A stretch of DNA of 39,643 nt, taken from positions 1-39,643 of the IMG/VR virus record IMGVR_UViG_3300011115_000229; one strand, written 5' to 3'. A model generated the notes under the pieces. That model did not search any database, was not told the origin of the DNA, and saw nothing but the letters and a program-made list of their open reading frames with translations. Shown here one piece after another: positions 23,892 to 28,127 of the stretch; the first letter of the stretch is position 1, and each line of letters opens with the position of its first letter. Source of the DNA: a virus. The translations under genes were made by a program, and so were the position numbers.

Positions 23892-23949
23892 CGCCTGCCA
23901 AGCCGCCAAGACGATTTACGACACTTGCGCCGAGGGCTTGTGTCGTTGA
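23851..23949 (+). CDS. Tiny lipoprotein (32 residues)
   Basis: A very small gene overlapping the 3' end of the primase-helicase gene in another frame. It encodes a lipoprotein signal MTRLAIMLLICALSAC with lipobox Leu13-Ser14-Ala15-Cys16. The mature 17-residue lipopeptide has two further cysteines (Cys26, Cys31) that could form a disulphide. Size resembles entericidin-like or phage superinfection-exclusion lipoproteins. It is separate from the o-spanin of the lysis cassette. The ribosome site is modest (AAGG 10 bases upstream), so confidence is moderate. Confidence 0.55.
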   Translation: MTRLAIMLLICALSACQAAKTIYDTCAEGLCR

Positions 23950-23966
23950 CATATGTATGAGACTAT

Positions 23967-23992
23967 AGCCTGACCCCTTGGAGGGTTGAGCT
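23967..23992. terminator. Imperfect hairpin between converging genes
   Basis: AGC...ACCC pairs with GGGT...GCT around a CTTGGA loop, with wobble pairs and one mismatch. It lies between the lipoprotein stop (23949) and the end of the minus-strand gene at 24006. It has no U-tract, so it is at best a weak bidirectional terminator. Confidence 0.3.
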
Positions 23993-24005
23993 ATGATCGA
24001 CTACA

Positions 24006-24227
24006 TTATTTGCGTTTGTGCATTGCTGATAGAATATGGGCCTTTGTCTCATCATCCACTCGCGCCAGTGCTTCTTCGAGTGCCAAGCGCAAGCGCGCGC
24101 TTTCATCAACGGCGGCGGTAATTGTCCACTGTGAGCGTTGCCTAGCCTCCTCATATCCTTTAAGATAGGCCGAGCTAACTTCTTGCTGTAGCGCTTTTAA
24201 GCGCCGCTCATATTCGGAATCGGTCAT
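24006..24227 (-). CDS. Small helical hypothetical protein
   Basis: A 73-residue charged, all-helical protein (DSEYERRLKALQQEVSSAYL, then KGYEEARQRSQWT and SARLRLALEEALARVDDETK). Its ATG lies on the same CATG palindrome used by the plus-strand gene at 24226, so the two genes start back to back and overlap by 2 bases. It lies beyond the terminator that seems to end the large leftward operon and would need its own promoter. No family is recognised. Confidence 0.5.
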   Translation of the reverse strand: MTDSEYERRLKALQQEVSSAYLKGYEEARQRSQWTITAAVDESARLRLALEEALARVDDETKAHILSAMHKRK

Positions 24228-24522
24228 GGATGAGATCTCTGGTTATTTAGGCGGCGATCAGCGCGCCAATAAAGAGTTCTGGGATAGGATTAGAGCGTTC
24301 CAGGCTACTCTCCCCCATGACGCAGCTACTTATGGCCGCACGGCCCCTTATCAGCCCGCGCCAGTGGCCGCGTCAATGAATTCTATGCGCGAGTGGCTGA
24401 TGCCGCATATCTTACCATACTTGCTTAACTATGGCTTCTATCAGATGCAGGAGCCGCGTAAACCTTTTGGCGAGGACATCGTGCCAGCCAATGAGTTTGT
24501 AAAAATAACCCCACGCCGTTAG
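24226..24522 (+). CDS. Hypothetical protein, end of the rightward early region
   Basis: A 98-residue protein without recognised family. It has a charged N-terminus (DEISGYLGGDQRANKEFWDR), a Pro/Ala-rich middle (TAPYQPAPVAAS) and a hydrophobic segment (MPHILPYLLNYGFYQM), ending in FVKITPRR. The ATG has no clear ribosome site and starts on the shared CATG palindrome. The stop lies within the hairpin at 24509-24530. It is plausible from codon use and composition, but the weak start lowers confidence. Confidence 0.5.
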   Translation: MDEISGYLGGDQRANKEFWDRIRAFQATLPHDAATYGRTAPYQPAPVAASMNSMREWLMPHILPYLLNYGFYQMQEPRKPFGEDIVPANEFVKITPRR

Positions 24523-24530
24523 GCATGGGG
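24500..24530 (-). terminator. Intrinsic terminator of the leftward operon
   Basis: Read on the minus strand, CCCCATGCC-TAAC-GGCGTGGGG forms a 9-bp stem with one mismatch, followed directly by TTATTTTTA. This is a good rho-independent terminator for transcripts that come leftward through the DnaA-IV gene. On the plus strand the hairpin has no U-tract. Confidence 0.7.
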
Positions 24531-24623
24531 CCAAGTCTAGGGGAGGTCAACACGTCCCTTTTAGTAACATATGCCTAGGCCATCGTATAGCAGGGCCGGA
24601 TCGACTAGCTGATATGTATACAT

Positions 24624-24689
24624 TCATTTGATCCCCAGTAAGATTTCAATTATCACTGCCAGCAGAATTGCGCCGATAGACTTTTCCAT
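24624..24689 (-). CDS. 21-residue transmembrane micropeptide
   Basis: On the minus strand GGGAGG lies 9 bases before an ATG that opens MEKSIGAILLAVIIEILLGI-K, a single hydrophobic helix with a charged N-terminus. Most of it overlaps the 3' end of the DnaA-IV gene in another frame. The strong ribosome site and clean membrane helix argue that it is made. Such peptides can act as membrane modulators or toxins. It is the last coding element before the operon terminator. Confidence 0.45.
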   Translation of the reverse strand: MEKSIGAILLAVIIEILLGIK

Positions 24690-24912
24690 CTCTTATTGCC
24701 TCCCAACACCTAACGCCGTGTATCACGGTCGTATGATCGCGCTTGAATATACGCGCTAGTTTTAGATAGCTTGCGTCTGTCTCTTGTCGTGCGCGCCACA
24801 TTGCCTTGTGACGCGCTTTGACGATCTTGCTTCGCCGTTTGTGGCTTACAATGTCTGACGGGAATAGCTGGAACTCATCAGCCACTTCCGCGATTATGTC
24901 GCGTATGAACAC
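24646..24912 (-). CDS. Orphan DnaA domain IV protein (DnaA C-terminal HTH)
   Basis: An 88-residue protein starting at GTG 24912 (GGAAGG just upstream). It matches only the DNA-binding domain IV of the replication initiator DnaA: IIAEVADEFQLFPSDIVSHK, then RRSKIVKARHKAMWRARQ and the signature RDHTTVIHG at residues 58-66, equivalent to the DnaA-box recognition helix (GGRDHTTVLHA in E. coli). The ATPase domain is absent. It could bind DnaA boxes on phage or host DNA to control initiation or transcription. A pair of DnaA-box-like 9-mers lies in the promoter of its own operon. Confidence 0.88.
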   Translation of the reverse strand: MFIRDIIAEVADEFQLFPSDIVSHKRRSKIVKARHKAMWRARQETDASYLKLARIFKRDHTTVIHGVRCWEAIRDGKVYRRNSAGSDN

Positions 24913-25139
24913 GTCGCCTTCCCTTTCTGTAGCTCTATCCCCACCATGCGGAGCGCATCTTGCAATTCCAGTTTTTCTTTTATGACCTTCATACGCGATG
25001 CAATGCTGCCCGCGAGTTGATTCATCTCTTTGCCGATCTCATGGTTAGTCAACCCTTGCTGGCGTAGTTCCCAGATGCGTTGTTCATAGGGCGTTAGTGC
25101 AGCCGGGTCTTTGAGATGTCTTTGTGGTTCTATTGTCAT
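24894..25139 (-). CDS. Small LuxR/GerE-type HTH protein, second copy type
   Basis: An 81-residue protein. The ATG at 25139 is chosen because AGGGG lies 6 or so bases upstream and it overlaps the preceding stop by ATGA; a longer GTG reading has no such support. Its core (LTPYEQRIWELRQQGLTNHE, then IGKEMNQLAGSIASRMKVIK) has the same HTH layout as the 59-residue protein at 17440-17619. It overlaps the DnaA-IV gene by 19 bases. It is likely a DNA-binding regulator. Confidence 0.68.
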   Translation of the reverse strand: MTIEPQRHLKDPAALTPYEQRIWELRQQGLTNHEIGKEMNQLAGSIASRMKVIKEKLELQDALRMVGIELQKGKATCSYAT

Positions 25140-25276
25140 GCGCGCGCCCCTATCTCGCCTTCTATTAGCTGGCGTTTGTAATCGTCGCACTCATACTCCA
25201 GCATGACGCGCAAAGCGTCAGTGTCTAGTCGATACAGCATTTGTAAAAACTCATAGTAGTCTTTCATCTTACTCAT
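25136..25276 (-). CDS. 46-residue acidic helical protein
   Basis: A short gene linked by ATGA overlaps to both neighbours (start 25276, stop inside the next start). It reads MSKMKDYYEFLQMLYRLDTD, then ALRVMLEYECDDYKRQLIEG and EIGARA: charged, helical, one Cys. No family is recognised. Exact start/stop coupling on both sides is the main evidence that it is real. Confidence 0.6.
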   Translation of the reverse strand: MSKMKDYYEFLQMLYRLDTDALRVMLEYECDDYKRQLIEGEIGARA

Positions 25277-25593
25277 ATGTCAGCCTCATAGTTTGCGTTT
25301 TCTTCACAAGCCTCTTGAACATGGTCGGAATTTATTAGCGCGTCATATATGAGCTTATAAAGCCAATGATCTTGGCTAAGATTAAGAGGCGATAAGCCTT
25401 TTTTGTTGTTATGAATAACGATTGACATTATATCAATGTCAGTTGCCCAAGGATCGAATATACCGACATCTGGCTCCGCTGGCGCTATTCTGTATTCTAT
25501 GTCCGCTTCGCCTGTAGCTGTTACGGCATAGCCCTGGATTAGCTCTAATTCTTCAAAAGTATAAGTGAAGGTATACGCTTGCTTATGTCTCAT
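25273..25593 (-). CDS. Hypothetical acidic early protein
   Basis: A 106-residue protein. The ATG at 25593 follows GGAGGGAGATCA and overlaps the preceding stop (ATGA); a longer reading to 25644 runs through the upstream gene and lacks a ribosome site. Residues include AYTFTYTFEELELIQGYAVT, then DIDIMSIVIHNNKKGLSPL and an acidic C-terminus. It is not recognised. It has the size and charge of DNA-mimic or host-takeover early proteins, but that is speculation. Confidence 0.62.
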   Translation of the reverse strand: MRHKQAYTFTYTFEELELIQGYAVTATGEADIEYRIAPAEPDVGIFDPWATDIDIMSIVIHNNKKGLSPLNLSQDHWLYKLIYDALINSDHVQEACEENANYEADI

Positions 25594-25856
25594 TGATCTC
25601 CCTCCGCATATGCTGACTCGATCCGCGCGCCGCTTTGGCTGCAATACAGTTGTGGATCATCCCAGTTGATCTCTACACCTTCGACAGCCCAACAGCCGTG
25701 GCCGCATAGGTGCGCCATGACAATACCGCGCCAGTTTTCGCGCGCCGCATCAATGGACAATGCGTCACCGTCAAACATAACAAGGTATAAAGGATAGCCA
25801 CCGGGCCAAGCGTATTTATTGCGGATTGCGTCTTTAATTTTTGCAAGTGATGTCAT
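25590..25856 (-). CDS. Conserved small phage protein of unknown function
   Basis: An 88-residue protein (SLAKIKDAIRNKYAWPGGYP, then LYLVMFDGDALSIDAARENW and DDPQLYCSQSGARIESAYAE). I recognise this pattern as a frequent small early protein in phages of Gram-negative bacteria, without a known role. Three Cys and a His near CGHGCW could bind metal, with CSQSG later. Overlaps by ATGA on both sides show tight translational coupling. Confidence 0.7.
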   Translation of the reverse strand: MTSLAKIKDAIRNKYAWPGGYPLYLVMFDGDALSIDAARENWRGIVMAHLCGHGCWAVEGVEINWDDPQLYCSQSGARIESAYAEGDQ

Positions 25857-26032
25857 TTGTAGTTCTCCCCATCGTTAAAAAAATCATCCGCGCGGCGCTC
25901 CCATTCGTTGTCTAGTTCCTCTTGCAATGTCTCGCGCGCGTCTATCATATGCCAGGGCAAGGGCGCGGGCTGGCTATCAATCCATGCAATTATTGCGTCA
26001 ATTGTTTCTATGTTGAGAGAGACTGTTAGCAT
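25853..26032 (-). CDS. 59-residue acidic protein
   Basis: A short gene from ATG 26032, overlapping the preceding stop (TAATG), to a TGA that overlaps the next ATG. It reads MLTVSLNIETIDAIIAWIDS, then QPAPLPWHMIDARETLQEEL and DNEWERRADDFFNDGENYK. It is strongly acidic and probably helical. No family is recognised. Perfect coupling to both neighbours supports it. Confidence 0.62.
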   Translation of the reverse strand: MLTVSLNIETIDAIIAWIDSQPAPLPWHMIDARETLQEELDNEWERRADDFFNDGENYK

Positions 26033-26304
26033 TATGCAGCCTCCGAATAGTTCTCGATCATATGCCGCGCAATCTCTGTCCAGTTCACGTCCGACAAAAA
26101 CGCCATTGCGTAGCTATAGGCCAAGCCCTCGGCGTTGCCTGTTTCGTGCTCTAGAATGTCGCTTGCATGATGTTGCAACGCCTTTCCAAGATCATAAGCG
26201 CTGTCAAAAGATCCCTGCCACCATTCGCGCGGATCAAAGCCATCAAAGATCTCTAAATTGACGCGCCAGGTCGCATAGTTTGTCCAGCCGTTATATTTTT
26301 CCAT
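26032..26304 (-). CDS. Conserved small phage protein with NYATWRVNLE motif
   Basis: A 90-residue protein beginning MEKYNGWTNYATWRVNLEIF. The N-x-x-TW-(R/L)-V-N-L motif is widespread in small proteins of phages and plasmids annotated as unknown-function domains. The rest is helical and acidic (AYDLGKALQHHASDILEHET, then WTEIARHMIENYSEAA). AGGGGAATAAGACA precedes the ATG. Related proteins are often encoded near anti-restriction genes, but the role here is unknown. Confidence 0.7.
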   Translation of the reverse strand: MEKYNGWTNYATWRVNLEIFDGFDPREWWQGSFDSAYDLGKALQHHASDILEHETGNAEGLAYSYAMAFLSDVNWTEIARHMIENYSEAA

Positions 26305-26335
26305 TGTCTTATTCCCCTATGTTGATTTGTTACAC

Positions 26336-26659
26336 TTAGCGCGCCCGCAATAGGCGCTTTACTCTTTTATAGCTGCTAGGCGTTATATTCTCAGGCGGGT
26401 GAATAGCTCTATATTCTATTATCCCCGTCGCATAATCTATGCGCCCGCTTCCTGTTTCAGTAAACCAGCGCCCGCTATCCTCATCGGGTTGCGCTAAGTC
26501 TAACGCCTCACGCAAAGACATAGTGTAAACGCCGTCTTTATCGGCCATTGCTTCGTCTATTGGCACCTGCCACTCTCCAGGCAACACAAAGCCCGTCTCG
26601 TCATTGTCACCGTGTTCGGCGCTCTCAGGTGATATTGTCTCATAGGTAACTGTGAACAT
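26336..26659 (-). CDS. Conserved small phage protein of unknown function
   Basis: A 107-residue acidic protein (MFTVTYETISPESAEHGDND, then MSLREALDLAQPDEDSGRWF and ENITPSSYKRVKRLLRAR). This is a recurrent phage and plasmid hypothetical family that I recognise by its SPESAEHG start and IHPPENITPSSYKR end. It has no enzyme motif. It lies 31 bases before the next gene of the leftward operon, which has its own leader. Confidence 0.7.
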   Translation of the reverse strand: MFTVTYETISPESAEHGDNDETGFVLPGEWQVPIDEAMADKDGVYTMSLREALDLAQPDEDSGRWFTETGSGRIDYATGIIEYRAIHPPENITPSSYKRVKRLLRAR

Positions 26660-26663
26660 GATC

Positions 26664-26804
26664 TTACGCTCCTGCTAGTTTGCGCGCTATCGCTAGCGCC
26701 TCTTTCTCTTTCTTCGTGCGCTTGGCCGGATCTTTACGCGCCGCGCGCACTACTAATAATTTAAACGCTTTCGTCTCGCTCTCTAATTTGTCAAACCATG
26801 TCAT
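26664..26804 (-). CDS. 46-residue basic helical protein
   Basis: A short gene from ATG 26804, with AGGAG about 9 bases upstream. It reads MTWFDKLESETKAFKLLVVR, then AARKDPAKRTKKEKEALAIA and RKLAGA. It is very rich in Lys, Arg and Ala, probably one long basic helix able to bind nucleic acid. No family is recognised. It lies between a membrane microprotein and the 107-residue gene. Confidence 0.55.
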   Translation of the reverse strand: MTWFDKLESETKAFKLLVVRAARKDPAKRTKKEKEALAIARKLAGA

Positions 26805-26826
26805 GGCATTAGCTCCTGTGGATTTG

Positions 26827-26928
26827 TTACGCATAGAAAAAATATAGAACCGCCAGCGCCATCACCGGCACAAACAGCGTGGCCGCTATAGTAAAAACTA
26901 TTGTTTCAATGATCTGCACAGTTCTCAT
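26827..26928 (-). CDS. 33-residue single-pass membrane protein
   Basis: A short gene from ATG 26928, just after the preceding stop and a GGAGG in the end of that gene. It reads MRTVQIIETIVFTIAATLFV, then PVMALAVLYFFYA. Nearly all of it is one long hydrophobic segment. Early membrane microproteins of this kind may alter the host membrane or block other phages. No homologue is recognised. Confidence 0.55.
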   Translation of the reverse strand: MRTVQIIETIVFTIAATLFVPVMALAVLYFFYA

Positions 26929-26931
26929 GTC

Positions 26932-27069
26932 TCAGCCCTCCGAAAATACTGGTTCAACGCCCCAGGCCCAAGTGGCGCTGGCGGTAATTAATAAAGCCTC
27001 GCTATTTTTAAGCGCTGCATAAATAGCGGCCATAACATTGTTAGCTTGAACGTGACGATCTTGTTGCAT
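26932..27069 (-). CDS. 45-residue protein, first gene of the leftward operon
   Basis: A short gene from ATG 27069 with AGGAG 8 bases upstream. It reads MQQDRHVQANNVMAAIYAAL, then KNSEALLITASATWAWGVEP and VFSEG. It is the promoter-proximal gene, downstream of the promoter at 27118-27146 and the 12-bp tandem repeat. Its stop lies next to a GGAGG that serves the following gene. Function is unknown. Confidence 0.58.
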   Translation of the reverse strand: MQQDRHVQANNVMAAIYAALKNSEALLITASATWAWGVEPVFSEG

Positions 27070-27085
27070 TGTGTTGTCTCCTGTA

Positions 27086-27109
27086 ACTACCGAACTTACT
27101 ACCGAACTT
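27086..27109 (-). repeat. Two tandem copies of a 12-bp sequence in the leader
   Basis: ACTACCGAACTT occurs twice without a gap (27086-27097 and 27098-27109). On the minus strand this is AAGTTCGGTAGT twice, just downstream of the predicted -10 and upstream of the first ribosome site. It may be an operator or an RNA-binding site in the leader. Confidence 0.65.
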
Positions 27110-27117
27110 ATGAGAGT

Positions 27118-27146
27118 AAGTTATCCCCATGTTGATAACTTGTCAA
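27118..27146 (-). promoter_or_regulatory. Sigma70-like promoter of the leftward early operon
   Basis: On the minus strand TTGACA (27146-27141) is a perfect -35, followed by a 17-bp spacer and TAACTT (27123-27118) as -10. It points into the small-gene operon that starts at 27069 and ends with the DnaA-IV gene. The spacer is occupied almost fully by two inverted 9-mers, so repression by a protein bound there would be direct. Confidence 0.72.
27121..27138. promoter_or_regulatory. Inverted pair of DnaA-box-like 9-mers
   Basis: TTATCCCCA at 27121-27129 on the plus strand and TTATCAACA on the minus strand at 27138-27130 abut each other. Each differs by one base from TTATCCACA, which fits the DnaA box consensus TTATNCACA. 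They sit within the longer inverted repeat AAGTTATC-N8-GATAACTT (27118-27141), between the -35 and -10 of the leftward promoter. Because the operon encodes a DnaA domain IV protein, autoregulation or host DnaA binding is a natural hypothesis. Confidence 0.55.
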
Positions 27147-27189
27147 GATCTTTTTTACAATGTAAGATAGTTTTTTATTTAGGCTTGTT

Positions 27190-27396
27190 TTGGGTGGTTG
27201 TTGGGTGGTTGTTGGGTAGTGAGTTGGGTGGTCAACAATGCGCTGCGAGGCGCAGAAAGCCTAGAGTTGGGCGGTATGGGTTATACTCTTACTTATATTT
27301 ATCTAAGAATATAATAGTCTATAAGATTAGTAGACTAACTATTAAAAGTAAGTCAGCGACTTAAAACCGACTGCCCAAACCGCCCAGAACGCCCAA
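27190..27396. other. Origin-like region: G-rich repeats around an AT-rich core
   Basis: Plus-strand copies of TTGGG(T/C)(G/A)G are at 27190, 27201, 27212, 27224 and 27267. Copies on the opposite strand are CTGCCCAA (27371), CCGCCCAG (27380) and ACGCCCAA (27389). Spacing is 11-12 bp on the left and 9 bp on the right. Between them lies an AT-rich core (about 27276-27368) with TAGTCTA-N9-TAGACTA at 27315-27337 and, further out, CTTACTT (27288) facing AAGTAAG (27346). Iterons plus a melting core are typical of replication origins or complex operators. No gene fits here. Confidence 0.5.
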
Positions 27397-27418
27397 CTTT
27401 TGTTTCCGAGCTTTTTCC

Positions 27419-27434
27419 TGGCGCGCGCGCGCCA
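27419..27434. repeat. Perfect 16-bp GC palindrome
   Basis: TGGCGCGCGCGCGCCA is its own reverse complement. Its alternating CG core could form a hairpin or Z-DNA. It lies between the repeat region and the 12-bp operator pair and has no U-tract beside it. Confidence 0.7.
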
Positions 27435-27442
27435 ATGATCTT

Positions 27443-27480
27443 GTTTATGTAAACGTAATTGTATACTAGTTTATGTAAAC
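27443..27480 (+). promoter_or_regulatory. Operator pair flanking a -10 element (packaging operon promoter)
   Basis: GTTTATGTAAAC occurs at 27443-27454 and 27469-27480, a centre distance of 26 bp. Each copy is a near-palindrome (GTTTA-TG-TAAAC). TATACT at 27462-27467, between them, is a good plus-strand -10. A -35 would fall in or beside the first copy (TTGTTT at 27441, 15-bp spacing, suboptimal). A regulator bound to both sites could control the terminase-structural operon. Confidence 0.5.
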
Positions 27481-27507
27481 AGCATTGAGCCTGGAACTGG
27501 AGGGGGG

Positions 27508-27570
27508 ATGGGCCTTGCGCGGTCTGGGAATATCTACGCAGGGATTACGCAAACTTTTTTTATTTTTTGA
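27508..27570 (+). CDS. Possible 20-residue leader peptide before terminase
   Basis: An ATG directly after the purine run GGAGGGGGG opens MGLARSGNIYAGITQTFFIF and stops at 27568-27570, in a T-rich stretch 30 bases before the small terminase gene. It may be a leader peptide tied to the T-run, or chance. Spacing to the ribosome site is very short. I see no homologue. Confidence 0.22.
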   Translation: MGLARSGNIYAGITQTFFIF

Positions 27571-27599
27571 AATCGCCGCAGAACGTGGTAATAAAAGTT

Positions 27600-28127
27600 A
27601 TGACATTCCAATCGCTCCCCTATGAGCCACGCAAGATTGAAGCTACCGAGCAACGGTTGACGCAGATTTATGACGCCGCGAGAAAAGGCCTGAAAGGCGA
27701 CGCGCTGGCGTTGGCCTGCGACATGATGCCAATTGAATATCGTCGGCTAATACAACTCGACCCGATTGCGGAATACGCCGAAACCAAAGGCCGCGCTGAC
27801 GGCGAGGCGGAAATGGCGGGCGTGTTGCGAACGGCGGCATTAAACGGAGACACCAAAGCGGCGTTAGAAGTTCTGAAACATGTGCATGGTTGGGTTGCCA
27901 AGCAGGCTGTCAGCGTAGAAGTGAACCAGACCATATCTATTACGGCGGCGCTGCAAGAGGCGCAGCAAAGAGTCATCGAAGGGCAGATCATAGATGCAAA
28001 CGACGGTATATTCGCCGGAGGAAGAACAGCGCTTAATGGCGACGCTGTGGAATCCGGCGCTGAAGGACGATCCGCTGGCCTTCGTCAGGTTGGCCTTTCC
28101 GTGGAAGAAACCGAATACGCCCCTTGA
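27600..28127 (+). CDS. Terminase small subunit
   Basis: A 175-residue protein starting at ATG 27600; an in-frame TTG at 27567 is less likely. It recognises packaging sites for the large subunit. The N-terminal half (IEATEQRLTQIYDAARKGLK, then DALALACDMMPIEYRRLIQL) forms an HTH-like helical domain in a pattern common to phage TerS proteins. A helix (GVLRTAALNGDTKAALEVLK) and a coiled oligomerisation segment follow. The C-terminal 45 residues are Gly-rich and overlap the large subunit gene by 134 bases. Confidence 0.78.
   Translation: MTFQSLPYEPRKIEATEQRLTQIYDAARKGLKGDALALACDMMPIEYRRLIQLDPIAEYAETKGRADGEAEMAGVLRTAALNGDTKAALEVLKHVHGWVAKQAVSVEVNQTISITAALQEAQQRVIEGQIIDANDGIFAGGRTALNGDAVESGAEGRSAGLRQVGLSVEETEYAP

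Noticed and set aside
23993-24121. 42-residue plus-strand frame with GGAGG upstream
   Set aside because: Despite the ribosome site it lies antisense to a better minus-strand gene (24006-24227), has an Arg-rich chance-like end and resembles no known protein. It remains possible but is not supported.
24540-24623. 26-residue minus-strand peptide overlapping the membrane micropeptide stop
   Set aside because: It has only a weak GGGG-type site, a mixed composition and no coupling partner downstream.
27071-27364. 97-residue plus-strand open frame in the control region
   Set aside because: It runs through the promoter, the repeats and the AT-rich core. Its protein has repeat-derived VVVGWLLG and low-complexity stretches and it lacks a ribosome site.
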